Part shown: piece after piece, positions 30,771 to 39,884 of the stretch
Position numbering within the stretch: the first letter of the stretch is position 1
How the letters are laid out: each line of letters opens with the position of its first letter
From: Oegoconia quadripuncta
Lineage: Eukaryota > Arthropoda > Insecta > Lepidoptera > Autostichidae
Direction: 5' to 3'
Assembly: GCA_949316235.1 (NCBI GenBank)
Contig: OX438748.1
Coordinates: 30,560,836 to 30,624,835 of the forward strand
Length of the DNA: 64,000 nt
Made by a program: the position numbers and the translations under genes
The notes under the pieces: generated by a model
Databases searched by the model: none
What the model was told of the DNA's origin: nothing
Seen by the model: the letters and a program-made list of their open reading frames with translations, nothing else

Positions 30771-30780
30771 ATTATATATA
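30771..30780 (-). promoter_or_regulatory. TATA-like box upstream of PLA2 gene
   Basis: TATATATAAT on the minus strand, 39 nt before the ATG at 30732. TATA-like AT runs also lie upstream of the fibre-like gene (aaatataaac, about 32294-32303) and the 332-residue gene (atttaaatac, about 33363-33372). Confidence 0.35.
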
Positions 30781-30824
30781 ACATGTGATTGGTTTTGTAA
30801 TACCATGAAGAAACTTAATAGTTT

Positions 30825-31754
30825 TCATACAACCGCTCTTTTATCGATCCAGCTATTTTCGCTTTTACTTAGTCCTAACCATTTAACAAATAATTTGTTG
30901 CCTTTTCTTTTCAAAACTTTTTCAACTAAATATACATCAGGATACTTTGACTTCTGGAGTTCCTGCTCATAAAAAGACCCTAGTATTATTTGATTTCGTT
31001 GATCTTTGATTTGATATGTAACTGGATTAGTTTTATTTACTTTTGTAATAGTAAATATTTCAGTCGACCAATTAGGAGTATACCCTTTTTGGAAACTTCC
31101 TTTGTATTTGCTAATTCGAACAGAATCTCCAATACTAAATTTAATTTGTGTTAGTAACGGAATATTTGAAGAATTTGCTATATTCCACAATACTGTAGAC
31201 TGATTCCTTAGATTTACGTCTTTTGGTTTGTATTTAGTAATTCTATGAACACTATTGTTGTAAGAATCAACAATATTACTCAAGGGTTTACCTACCCATT
31301 TATAGTTTCCTATAAAACTAAAATATTTATATAATTTGCTTTTAAGAGTCTTGATAACTCTTTCAACAATGGATGCCTTCTTGGTAGAATAAGTGGAATA
31401 ATGATTTACTTTATATGAAGTAATTAAGGTACGGAAACAATCGTTATAAAATTCTTTGCCTAAATCTGTTTGCAAATTAATAGGAGTACGTTTAGAATTA
31501 ACAAGGACTTTTTTGAATGAATTACTTACTTCAACCTTGGATTTTGATTTAATAGGCATAACCCATACAAATTTAGAAAAGGCATCTATAATAACCAAAA
31601 TATACTTGTAACCACTGTTAACTTTTGCAACACTTTGCATGTCAATTAAATCGGCTTGCCACAAATCATCAATGCCTTTTAATATGACAGATCGTCGAAC
31701 AAAATTTCTTCGTGCTGCTTTATGAATTTCATCAACAATTTGTTGTTTAATCAT
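30825..31754 (-). CDS. retroviral-type DDE integrase with chromodomain
   Basis: 309 residues. The rve core has D35 (WQADLIDM), D97 (LQTDLGKEF) and E131 (ASIVERVIKTLK), the catalytic triad with a D-E spacing of 34. An SH3-like region follows (IGDSVRISKYKGSF at about 209) and a C-terminal chromodomain (YLVEKVLKRKG, FVKWLGLS, SWIDK; about 265-305) that may steer insertion through histone marks. The N-terminal HHCC zinc finger usual in retroviral integrases is not visible; the protein starts about 10 residues before a helix (HKAARRNFVRR). It would join the TIR ends to target DNA, producing the 6-bp duplication seen. The ATG overlaps the end of the fibre-like gene by 8 nt. Confidence 0.93.
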   Translation of the reverse strand: MIKQQIVDEIHKAARRNFVRRSVILKGIDDLWQADLIDMQSVAKVNSGYKYILVIIDAFSKFVWVMPIKSKSKVEVSNSFKKVLVNSKRTPINLQTDLGKEFYNDCFRTLITSYKVNHYSTYSTKKASIVERVIKTLKSKLYKYFSFIGNYKWVGKPLSNIVDSYNNSVHRITKYKPKDVNLRNQSTVLWNIANSSNIPLLTQIKFSIGDSVRISKYKGSFQKGYTPNWSTEIFTITKVNKTNPVTYQIKDQRNQIILGSFYEQELQKSKYPDVYLVEKVLKRKGNKLFVKWLGLSKSENSWIDKRAVV

Positions 31755-32235
31755 TTTTTATTGATTGCAGCATGGCATTTACTTCAGATTTAGTATAATA
31801 TTTTTCTAAGAGCTTCGATAATAACGAAGATATACCAGCTCTGAAATCGTTAAACTTTATTGTTAATTGTTGTTCTGTGCAAAAGTTATCGACTATATTA
31901 TCAACATACTGCTTATTCACTGCATCGTTTGCAGAAGAAGGATATTTCAGTCCCGTCAATCTTGCTGAATGTAAATAAAATTCCCCCTCTTCAGATTTGA
32001 TCAAGGTTTTTGAAAAGTCGATTGATTCTGTTTCTTGCTTTTGATTAATCAAGTTGTCTATATATTCCTTATTTACAGCATCATCTGCAGTTAAAGGGGA
32101 TTTTACACCTTTCAACCTCGCGAAATGCAAATCGAATTCTCCTTTTTCGGACTTTACCAACACCTTATCAAAATCAAAAGACTCAGACCTTCGTAGACGC
32201 TTATGAACGTGATGCCCAAATTTATCAAGGTTCAT
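31747..32235 (-). CDS. fibre-like protein with two tandem modules
   Basis: 162 residues containing an internal repeat: about 20-62 and 72-114, each reading F-x-K-x-LxKSExGEFxLHxARLxG, then xxADDAVNKxYxDN. The DAVNK-x-Y-[IV]-D signature and the later YYTKSEV (146-152) recall phage and viral tail-fibre shaft motifs. It could trimerise as a short spike or serve as a scaffold; this is inference. The C-terminal part (LSKLLEKYYTKSEVNAML) may be a short coiled coil. Position between the 332-residue gene and the integrase fits a structural gene. Its stop overlaps the integrase ATG by 8 nt. Confidence 0.75.
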   Translation of the reverse strand: MNLDKFGHHVHKRLRRSESFDFDKVLVKSEKGEFDLHFARLKGVKSPLTADDAVNKEYIDNLINQKQETESIDFSKTLIKSEEGEFYLHSARLTGLKYPSSANDAVNKQYVDNIVDNFCTEQQLTIKFNDFRAGISSLLSKLLEKYYTKSEVNAMLQSIKND

Positions 32236-32305
32236 TTCCTAGAGTACTGTTGTAATCAAAGTCTAAGATGAAACTGTAAAGAATTATTATTAACTTTGTT
32301 TATAT

Positions 32306-33304
32306 TTAATTTACGATACCATTTTCTTTCAATTCCTCTATTATGGATATTATTTCATTATCCATTCCAGTATTTCCAGCATCACGCGAAGCCCATAGAA
32401 GTTTCAATCGATCAATTAATTCATTTGGATTATCCCAATAAACGTAATCAACATTTTTTTTTAGTATTTTTTTATTCGGTAACCCTGATCCTTGAGTTAA
32501 GTCGTCCATACTTTCAGAATCTTTATGACATAACTTCATGAATAATGGTCTAATTATTTGTGTATATTTAAGACCCTTATTACTTTTAATAGGTTTTGAA
32601 GTATCATAATCTCGCCGATGTGCGTTAGTATCTATTAACATAATTTTGTAATTTCGTTTATCATCTTCAGTTAGAAGTTTTAAGTTAGGTGTTTTCTTAA
32701 ATAATAAATCCATTAATCCTGGTGTTTTCGTATAAGTTCGTTCAGCAACTGAAATTTTGCTGTCGGTTACAGTCACACGAGATTTTCCCATCATTAGCTT
32801 TCCTCGTTCTTTTCTTACACCGAACGGGATATTATCAAACATTTCAGAAGACATAGACCAAGAAGTGTGAGAACTAACATTCTCAGGCGTTCCAAAAGAC
32901 AGTCCGCTAGTATCAGACCTATCAGACTGATTATCAGATGTATTATTTTCTAAATATTCTGTTTCATTTGCACCCACATCACTTTCGTCATCATCATCTA
33001 GATATTCATTATGCGAATCACTGGGGCTAAATTTAAGTTTTTTAACAGTTGCTGCTGGAGTATATCTATAATTAAACTTTCGTTTTTTGGTCTTAGTAGT
33101 TTCTGGCGGAGTTCTATCTTTCTTATCGTTATTCACAGGAAACCTTTTGTTAACCATTTTTTTCAGAGGTTCTGTTATTGGTTTGAGAACAGATTCAATG
33201 ACCATGTCGTTGTTGGATCTAATATCCCGCATCATTTTAACTTTTTTTTTAACAGATTCTGCAGATTTTATTATTTGATTTTTTAATTTTTGTTCATTAT
33301 CCAT
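32306..33304 (-). CDS. conserved Maverick protein of unknown function
   Basis: 332 residues. The N-terminus is helical and basic (SVKKKVKMMRD), followed by a disordered region with KTKKRKF and acidic DDDDESD (about 103-109) and a Ser/Thr-rich tract (about 122-156). The C-terminal domain is conserved-looking: NIPFGVRKERGKLM at about 158, TPGLMDLLFKKTP at about 193, DYVYWDNPNELIDRL at about 286-300, ending NEIISIIEELKENGI. I recognise this C-terminal domain from many insect Mavericks, but no function is known to me. It lies between the ATPase and fibre genes, so a virion or packaging role is plausible. No catalytic motif seen. Confidence 0.8.
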   Translation of the reverse strand: MDNEQKLKNQIIKSAESVKKKVKMMRDIRSNNDMVIESVLKPITEPLKKMVNKRFPVNNDKKDRTPPETTKTKKRKFNYRYTPAATVKKLKFSPSDSHNEYLDDDDESDVGANETEYLENNTSDNQSDRSDTSGLSFGTPENVSSHTSWSMSSEMFDNIPFGVRKERGKLMMGKSRVTVTDSKISVAERTYTKTPGLMDLLFKKTPNLKLLTEDDKRNYKIMLIDTNAHRRDYDTSKPIKSNKGLKYTQIIRPLFMKLCHKDSESMDDLTQGSGLPNKKILKKNVDYVYWDNPNELIDRLKLLWASRDAGNTGMDNEIISIIEELKENGIVN

Positions 33305-33376
33305 ATTCGCAGTACCTTACTTACCAAGTTCAGAGCACAAAATGAAAATAAAAACTTGATCGTTGTATTTAAATCA

Positions 33377-34063
33377 CTAATCAAACATTATAAATGTATC
33401 AAATTTCATTCTGTAGCAACCCTTATTTTTTTCACAGTCTTTATTTATTACTAAATAACTATAAGGTGTGATCCATACATTTGCACACATGTCTCGAAAC
33501 TGTAACCAATTCATATCACTATTAACATGTTCGTCATAAACGTGACGCAAATTGATATCATCTTGCTTGAACAGTATAATGAGGTTAGCATTATCACGTA
33601 TTAATTGCTTTGGGATTTTGCTATATGTTTGATTTAAATAAAAACAGTCAACATTTTTGTGCCTACCCATTGCAAAATAATCACGTATATTATTCTGATT
33701 CCCGGTGGCAACGTCATCAAAAATTATGATGGAATTAGGAGCAGCTTCCGCGGGACTAAGAATTTCTTCGTTTTCATGATATTTCGTAAAAGATACATTT
33801 GGAACCATTTGGAAAACTTTTTGTAGAAATATGAACTTGGGTTGGAAGAGAGTCTTAGAATAAAGGTAAACATTTTGATATCGCAAACCATTTTCATGCA
33901 ACAGCAAACCTATCATTAAATTTGTTTTACCGCAATTAGAGGGTCCAGAAATAATACAACGTATTGTATTTGGTAAAAGTTTTCCGTGACGTGAGATTGT
34001 CTTCCGTGGATCAGCGCAAATTTTTTCTAAATTTAATGAATGTGGTTGCTTTACAAACTTCAT
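33377..34063 (-). CDS. genome-packaging ATPase (FtsK/HerA, A32-like)
   Basis: 228 residues. Walker A GPSNCGKT at 40-47 and Walker B SIIIFDD at 111-117, with a DEHVNSD segment at about 177 and an N-terminal segment of about 35 residues before the P-loop. This is the pattern and size of Maverick packaging ATPases, which load the genome into the capsid. It is the first gene of the minus-strand block, 314 nt from its own start to the right mini-gene's stop region, and opposite in direction to that mini-gene. Start chosen at the ATG 39 codons before the P-loop; no better upstream ATG is in frame. Confidence 0.92.
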   Translation of the reverse strand: MKFVKQPHSLNLEKICADPRKTISRHGKLLPNTIRCIISGPSNCGKTNLMIGLLLHENGLRYQNVYLYSKTLFQPKFIFLQKVFQMVPNVSFTKYHENEEILSPAEAAPNSIIIFDDVATGNQNNIRDYFAMGRHKNVDCFYLNQTYSKIPKQLIRDNANLIILFKQDDINLRHVYDEHVNSDMNWLQFRDMCANVWITPYSYLVINKDCEKNKGCYRMKFDTFIMFD

Positions 34064-34273
34064 GTTTCAGGAACAGCAACCTATTCAATCTGCATCGGGC
34101 AGGCGTTCAAATGAAAGTGAAATATTTTTTATGTATACATGAACTTTATGAACCATGTGTTCATATTATTAAATAATGTTATGCTATCATAAAGGAGGGG
34201 GTAAGCAATTCGACTATTAAAACAATAAGGTAGATCGGTAGGTAGGTTAATTACCACAGGCCTTCCAGTCAAG

Positions 34274-34399
34274 ATGAACGTCAGGGATCAGTCTTTAGAA
34301 ATGTGTGAAATTAATGAAGCTTTGATTACGAATCATGGTTATGCTATATTTTATGGACTGCGCACATGTTTCCATTGCATGCATGATGTACATAGATGA
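34274..34399 (+). CDS. truncated mirror copy of the TIR-borne small protein
   Basis: A 41-residue ORF reading outward near the right terminus. It shares EALIT-x-HGY, YG-x-R-x-CF and the two leading C-E-I residues with the 90-residue ORF at 17999-18271, but stops after the first Cys cluster. Downstream DNA still aligns with the left copy after a deletion, so this is a shortened allele within the diverged TIR. May be non-functional. Confidence 0.55.
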   Translation: MNVRDQSLEMCEINEALITNHGYAIFYGLRTCFHCMHDVHR

Positions 34400-34639
34400 T
34401 TCAAATATACGTCTTCATAATGTTCATACATAACCTTCAGATATAATCAACAGCTATTAAAAGGTCCTTTCAGGACCAAAAATTGTTCTATATGTTTCAA
34501 TATCGATTGCATGAAACGCAAAAAACTTTGCAATGAACGCAGAAATATTTAAAAGCGATCGAACGATATCTCACTACTAATGAATGTAGGTAACCCCGGA
34601 GTACAGAGTAAGGTAACCGGTCTACGTTGTAGCACAAAA

Positions 34640-34886
34640 TGATATTCTTACAACTACAGGTGATTTATATAGGTATCGTGATGGAGGGTTGAAATAACAG
34701 CGCCAATTCTTTAAATGACATATTGCACAGAGTGAGACGTACGATCATTCACCTCGTAAACTGATGGTGGGATAGAATGCACAACGATATTATTGGGCAT
34801 TCTAGAACACCAGAAGTGAAGGAGGCGAAGCAGGTGCGTAGCCGACTGAACGGATGGTGGTCTAGAATGCCCAATAATATCCTACT
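34640..34886 (-). repeat. Maverick right terminal inverted repeat
   Basis: Inverted match to 17674-17925. The terminal 104 bp has one mismatch, then a 9-bp deletion relative to the left and scattered changes. Weaker similarity reaches about 34270. A perfect 20-bp palindromic arm pair is at 34786-34805 and 34862-34881. Confidence 0.93.
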
Positions 34887-34892
34887 CTTGTG

Positions 34893-35167
34893 ATCGGTCT
34901 CAAGTAAACGTGTTGATTAATAAACCTAACTTGAGACCTGAAACGCACGTGCTTACTCAAGCAGTACTCACTTGAGAGATGCGCCGAGTTTCACGTACCT
35001 ATTGATAAACTAAACTCAAGACTGTCATTCATTCACCGCTGAGGCGAATACATGAAAAGTGATCTCAGCTGAGTATATGGAGCTTGAGATAGCGTCAACT
35101 GCTTCAGACGCATTTCGGGTGATACAGCCTCAAGACTTGTATTGAGAATGGTTTATTAATACGGGCC
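34893..35167 (+). mobile_element. right part of PIF/Harbinger-like MITE, split by Maverick
   Basis: Ends gagaatggtttattaatacgggcc, inverted match to 17629 onward, followed by tta. Internal related blocks (tcaagactgtc, cttgagatagcg) suggest further inverted structure. Confidence 0.75.
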
Positions 35168-35170
35168 TTA

Positions 35171-35764
35171 CATTAGTAACGCCCGTACATTAGTAAGGCT
35201 CGTAGCGTAGGCCGTAAGCGGATTACCGCTGAGCTATGTTAGTCGTTTTCATTCTTCAATTTAGAAATTAAAAGAAATTAACAAAAGGCCTCGAGACACT
35301 AAAGTAACAGCAGTATACAAGAAAACTAACAAAATTAATTTGAAACGAGTGCATGTGGATAAGGGTTACCAGTTTAATTTGCTGTCCATAGCGACGCGTC
35401 GAGGGCGCGAGCGGTAAGCGATGCGGGGATCGGGAGGGGAGGCGCATTCCGCTCGGGTTTCAAGTTGTTTTCTACTCGCAGTAGGACTGTACAAAGTTCT
35501 TTGAAACAAAAGATTTTATCAAAATTATTTGTATACAAAATCCCAAATAAAATATGTAGGTAAGCCATGCAGACATGTGACGTGTACACTGTGCCCTATG
35601 TACCTAATATGTTTTGAGGTCTAAGTAACAAGCAAATGACTTCATCGTGATTTAGGGAGTATACTAGTAGCGAAATTATGGCGAATACACAAGTCGTGCC
35701 CGCACCAATATCTCGAAGTTGTAAGAGATCAGACTATCCACTTGTGTTAGGGAACCCTCAGAAA
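35171..35764. other. intergenic DNA
   Basis: A GC-rich patch at 35390-35452 (gacgcgtcgagggcgcgagc) has no coding evidence. Nothing else recognised. Confidence 0.35.
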
Positions 35765-36185
35765 AATACCTCAGTGCTTGAAGACGAAAGTTTTTAAACA
35801 ATTTCTGTTACCCGTGATGACTTGTGTCACTGGAGCGTGGGCTCTCACTATGGGCACACTATGGGCCCCATAAGCAAGCTCAAGGTCACCTTACAAGCTA
35901 TAGAGAGGGAGCGTTTAATTTGCAATAGAATGACGAACTAAGAAATAGCCCAGCAGATTAGCAAATTGAAATGATGGTGGGCCGAACACATATCTCGAAG
36001 AGCTAGCAGCCAGGGTAGGGCATTAAAGTCTCGAATGAAGATCACGCACCAGCCAGCGCAGCGTTGGACATTAACTCACAAGGTAGACAGACGCCCTGAT
36101 ATTCACTTCTAGGACGCTCTGGAAATATATGGGAAGCTATGTTCAGGAGTGGACGCTCTGTAGCTGATATGATGATAACATGCAT
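35765..36185 (+). pseudogene. decayed RTE-like LINE 3' region
   Basis: Blocks match, in order, the region intact at 63370-63790: cagtgcttgaagacg, gcgtgggctctcactatggg, agcaagctcaaggtcacc, gcagattagcaaattgaaatg, and a caggagtggacgctctgtag tail. Many stops and indels. Confidence 0.6.
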
Positions 36186-36369
36186 ACCCTAAGGTGAAGT
36201 ACATAACCATAGTATTATATTTGAGGGTGATAATTATTTGTAGTGTTGTAGTGATTGGACGAGATTCAATAATACTTTATGGTATGGCTTTGACCTCGAA
36301 ATTAGCATAGGTATAGGTTACTAGCAACACCGTGTACCAAACCAAATCTCGATGACAAACTAGGATTAT

Positions 36370-36699
36370 ATTTTTTTTTTATGCACCACGGGTTGGTACT
36401 TGACCTCAATCACACCTGATGTTAAGTGAAGATGAGGTCGAAGGTGGAAGCGTAGTGACCCGGAAACCCCAACACATTTGGGGCACTGGCTATCTTATCT
36501 CTGACAACCGGAACACAATAATGCTATTAACATTGCTGCTTGGCGGCAGATAAAATGGTGGTAGCTAACCAGGCGGAAATTTAAAATACCCTACCACCAA
36601 CCCAACCGAGTAACTTAAACATGTACCCCGCTGGGGATCGAACCCGCGACCTCCGAATCGTAAACCCAATGTTGTTTTACATTGAGCCACGGAGGCGGG
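36370..36699 (-). mobile_element. tRNA-derived SINE, family A, full length
   Basis: Poly(T) at 36371-36380, the whole body, B-box (cgcgggttcgatcccc on minus) and the A-box end (ccgcctccgtggctcaatgt). The reference copy in this window. Confidence 0.87.
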
Positions 36700-36924
36700 T
36701 GCGGCATAATACAACGAACACAAATAAAACAAAAATAATCACATTAATAACACAATATTAGGAAACGTTAGTGAATCTATTCACCGTCACGGAGGGGTTG
36801 TAGACAAAGCAGTTCTAATAATAGTTTCAATTGTAAACCGTTCCGCGAGGCAGGATTAGTGGGTGTAACATGTGTGGAGTTAGAATGTAAATTAGTAAGG
36901 GGACCGCAGTTTAGGGACGCAAAT

Positions 36925-36955
<31 letters not shown>

Positions 36956-37360
36956 AAAACATTTAACAAAATAGGCTAAGATTCCTCAGACGATTAAAAA
37001 ACGGACCAATTGTGTTGTAAAACCTCTTTTTATAATCTAACCAAATGTTTTACTGGCTGATATTCTTTTGAATTTTATGTATGTTCGTAGTTCAAAGTTT
37101 ATTTTTATATATCATCTTGTCATATGAAATTTTACCAAGTACACAATATGTCTGAATGAAGATGATTTTTATTCTAATTTAATAGAACCTGCTGTAAAAC
37201 AACGAGTAGCACTATTTACTCCTACAAATTGTTCAGCACGTGCGTGATGCCAGTTCACGCAGTCGTGTTCAGCAATTTTGATAATGTCAAAAAACTGTGC
37301 TAAAATATAGTGTCCCAAAGGAAAAAAATACTGCTACTGTAGTTTCTCCCGAGAGAGGAA
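36700..37360. other. intergenic DNA with (GAAA)n
   Basis: A clean GAAA microsatellite at about 36926-36956. No gene. Confidence 0.5.
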
Positions 37361-37633
37361 TAATAATAATAAATAAATATCTTTGCACATACACACAGCG
37401 CCATCTAGTTCCACACTAAGCAACTAGGCTTGTATTATGGATACAAGATGGTTGATAAACTACACAAATACTTTTTTTTTTTTTGTAAATAAATACATAA
37501 ATGAAAAACATCCATAACTCGGGAACACATGTCTGTATTCATCATACAAACATATGCCCCTAGCGGGATTCGAACCCGCGACCTTTTGGTATAGCAGTCA
37601 GAATTTTTAACCACTACACCAAAACAGGTCGTC
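37361..37633 (-). mobile_element. tRNA-derived SINE, family B, full length
   Basis: The minus strand has head ggtgtagtggttaaaaattc, ggtcgcgggttcgaatcccg, then the family B body with accatcttgtatccataata. Confidence 0.85.
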
Positions 37634-38184
37634 AATGAGGAATTAGGAGGAAATTCAAGGGTCAATTCTTTTTAGTGCGCATATCTGTATATTTCGAAAG
37701 ATGTGAAGCACTACTCCCGGGCTGATGCTGTAGAGGATGTCCAGAAGTAGGCCACAGCATGTAGAAGATATTAGATGAGGACGAGATAGCGGAAGTCTTT
37801 GGAAGTCTTTGGGTGTTCAGCGGGAGATGAAAGATTATAAACGATAAATGTCCTTGGGAAAAATTTATTAATACTTTCACGGCTTAGGATAGCAAATGTC
37901 AGTGACAACTTATAATAAAAAGGTATCACACACAAATAACTCAATGAAATATTTTAAAATAACTTTTACACTGAACAAAAAGGAATAATAGAATTTATTT
38001 TAATTAAAGCAATAATAACAGAAAAGTACACGTCCATTATTTTCAAGGGTAAATCACGAACTGACTAAACAAAACAGAAAGAGAATAGGCAGAGTTCAAA
38101 TTTTAAATTTAAAATATTATGACTTAACCGAAAAAGAATCAAGAATACTGCAAAAAGAGAACCAACGAGTCGCAAGGCGTCTCG
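37634..38184. other. AT-rich intergenic DNA
   Basis: Nothing recognised. Confidence 0.4.
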
Positions 38185-38300
38185 TTACAGGTGAACCATG
38201 GATGTTATTTTAAGAAAATGTTTGGATCACTCAAACAGTAAGGTTTGGGATATCTCTGACCACCCATTTGGGATAAAAGTCGTGACGTTTTATATATATG
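38185..38300 (+). repeat. dispersed repeat, family I, short copy
   Basis: Caggtgaaccatggatgtta, then ttgggatatctctgacc, then ttgggataaaagtcgtgacg. Confidence 0.5.
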
Positions 38301-38650
38301 TAATTTTTAAACTCGTACTTCAAAGTTTTACTGACAGTGAAAATAATTTACACCTCCACCTCCTTATTGATAGGACTTTCTAATAAAATAAATCTATATA
38401 TACATTTTCAACTATATTCGTACAAATAGGCCTTTGTAATTCGATCACCATCATCCTTCGGTCGACAGAAATCCGTGAAAACAAATAGGAGAATAGACGT
38501 GCATTGTCGACATCACTGTGCTCTTCTAATAATACCAATTTCCATCGGATAGGGATGGGAATCAGTTACGGATATGTAGCCGTATTATAATTTTTTTGGG
38601 TTCGGTCACTAAATTTGGTACCACGTAACCGCTTCCTTGACTTAATGTTT
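38301..38650. other. AT-rich intergenic DNA
   Basis: Nothing recognised. Confidence 0.4.
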
Positions 38651-38757
38651 ACATGTAGTTTACAATATAGAGAATTGGAGGTAGCAGGTTCGATCCCTAG
38701 CGGCGAACATGTTTAGTAATCGGTTTGGTTGGTGGTAAGTCGGCCGCCAAACAGCAA
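38651..38757 (+). mobile_element. SINE family A, internally deleted
   Basis: Head tagcaggttcgatccctag is joined after a short body to ggccgccaaacagcaat, then lost. Confidence 0.55.
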
Positions 38758-39242
38758 TTTTACATCAGAAATCGATATTGCTTTCAACTTAACTCCTCCA
38801 GCCGTTTCTGAGAAAAGGGCCTTGTCCCACGGATTGACAGACTGATAGACAGACAACAAGGTGATCGTCACTCCAAGAACCAAGTCTTATGTTTCGTTAT
38901 TTCGTTTCGTTTGTATCTTTCCTTGAGTGTTTCTTCCTTATCTCTGCTCTAATACAGTATGTCCATAGCTGGGGGGCCTGGTGACCTGTAATTCTGGTTC
39001 TTCCTTTTCAGGCACCAGTCTTCACACAAATGAGTTCTATGTATTACCTAGTCCTAAAATCACTTTGTAAAGCGTCATTTGTGGTGAGAAAATAAACAAT
39101 TTTTGTTATTATCGCCTAAGGGTGCCATTTATACAAAATGTGGTACGGTGCCCTAAAACCATCTAAGTTTTAGTGATCTGTATCAGACTGATTATGTATG
39201 TAGCAGTAAATGATACAAGTCCATAAACTAGTCGCAAGTCAA
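38758..39242. other. intergenic DNA
   Basis: No gene; searched without success for the missing C-terminal exon of the receptor at 39885-41609. Confidence 0.35.
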
Positions 39243-39590
39243 GATGAACCACACCCCAAAGCCTGTACCGCATTGGGCGCAACTCGATGTAGCGCAGTAG
39301 TTCTTGTATTTTGAAGTGAGTTCTCTCATCTGGAAAGAAGTAGGTACGTACAATATTTAGTGGTTAGCGGTAGGGCATTTTAAGTATACGCCTGGCTAGC
39401 TACCACCATCTTAACTAAATCTGGTGCGAAACAGCAATGTTAATAGCATTGTTTTGTTCAGTTTGTCAGAGATAAGATATCCAGTCCCCCAAATAGTTGA
39501 GTTTCCGGGTCAGTATGCTTCCACCTTCGACCTCATCTTCACTTAACATCATGATAGAGGTCGAGTATTAATCCGTTGTGCATAAAAAAA
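39243..39590 (+). mobile_element. chimeric SINE A with a non-tRNA 5' block
   Basis: About 118 bp beginning agatgaaccacaccccaaag replaces the tRNA head and is fused to a SINE A body and tail. An inverted copy with the same fusion is at 47258-47610. Confidence 0.7.
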
Positions 39591-39636
39591 GAAAATATTT
39601 TTCTAAATACTCCGCTATTAGATAACAAACAGTTAA

Positions 39637-39849
39637 GTGTTCAGGAGAACTTATTTGAAATCGCTAGGAAATATTAGACGAATAATCTGGCTTATGGAAA
39701 TAGAGAATTTTGAACTTGGAATCGACGATACTAAAATAAACAATTGTCATGCGAAAACGGCTAAAGAAATACGGAACTTTATGCTATTGTTAATAACTGG
39801 AAGAGCTGTATCGTTTTTGCTTGACTCTTATGTACATACAATAAGTGAG
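39637..39849 (+). other. possible exon on plus strand
   Basis: A 71-codon open frame ends ACAATAA/gtgagt like a donor site. The product end (KEIRNFMLLLITGRA) faintly resembles the region before the last helix of insect gustatory receptors, but it lies on the strand opposite to the receptor next to it. Weak. Confidence 0.15.
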
Positions 39850-39884
39850 TTTTAAATATATAATAGTTGTACAAGTTCTATTAC

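Larger units (their letters stand above)
17674..34886. mobile_element. Maverick/Polinton (adintovirus-like) element, 17.2 kb
   Basis: The boundaries are exact: 6-bp duplication cttgtg at 17668-17673 and 34887-34892, with termini AGTAGG...CCTACT. A 6-bp duplication and 5'-AG ends are typical of Mavericks. It encodes protein-primed polymerase B, DDE integrase, packaging ATPase, adenain-like protease, major and minor capsid proteins, a PLA2-domain protein and several unknowns, all without internal stops. Plus-strand genes fill 20.9-26.8 kb and minus-strand genes 27.0-34.1 kb, converging at about 26.8-27.05 kb. The left arm (18.28-20.2 kb) contains later host repeats. By gene content it could be an endogenous virus as well as a transposon. 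Confidence 0.97.
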
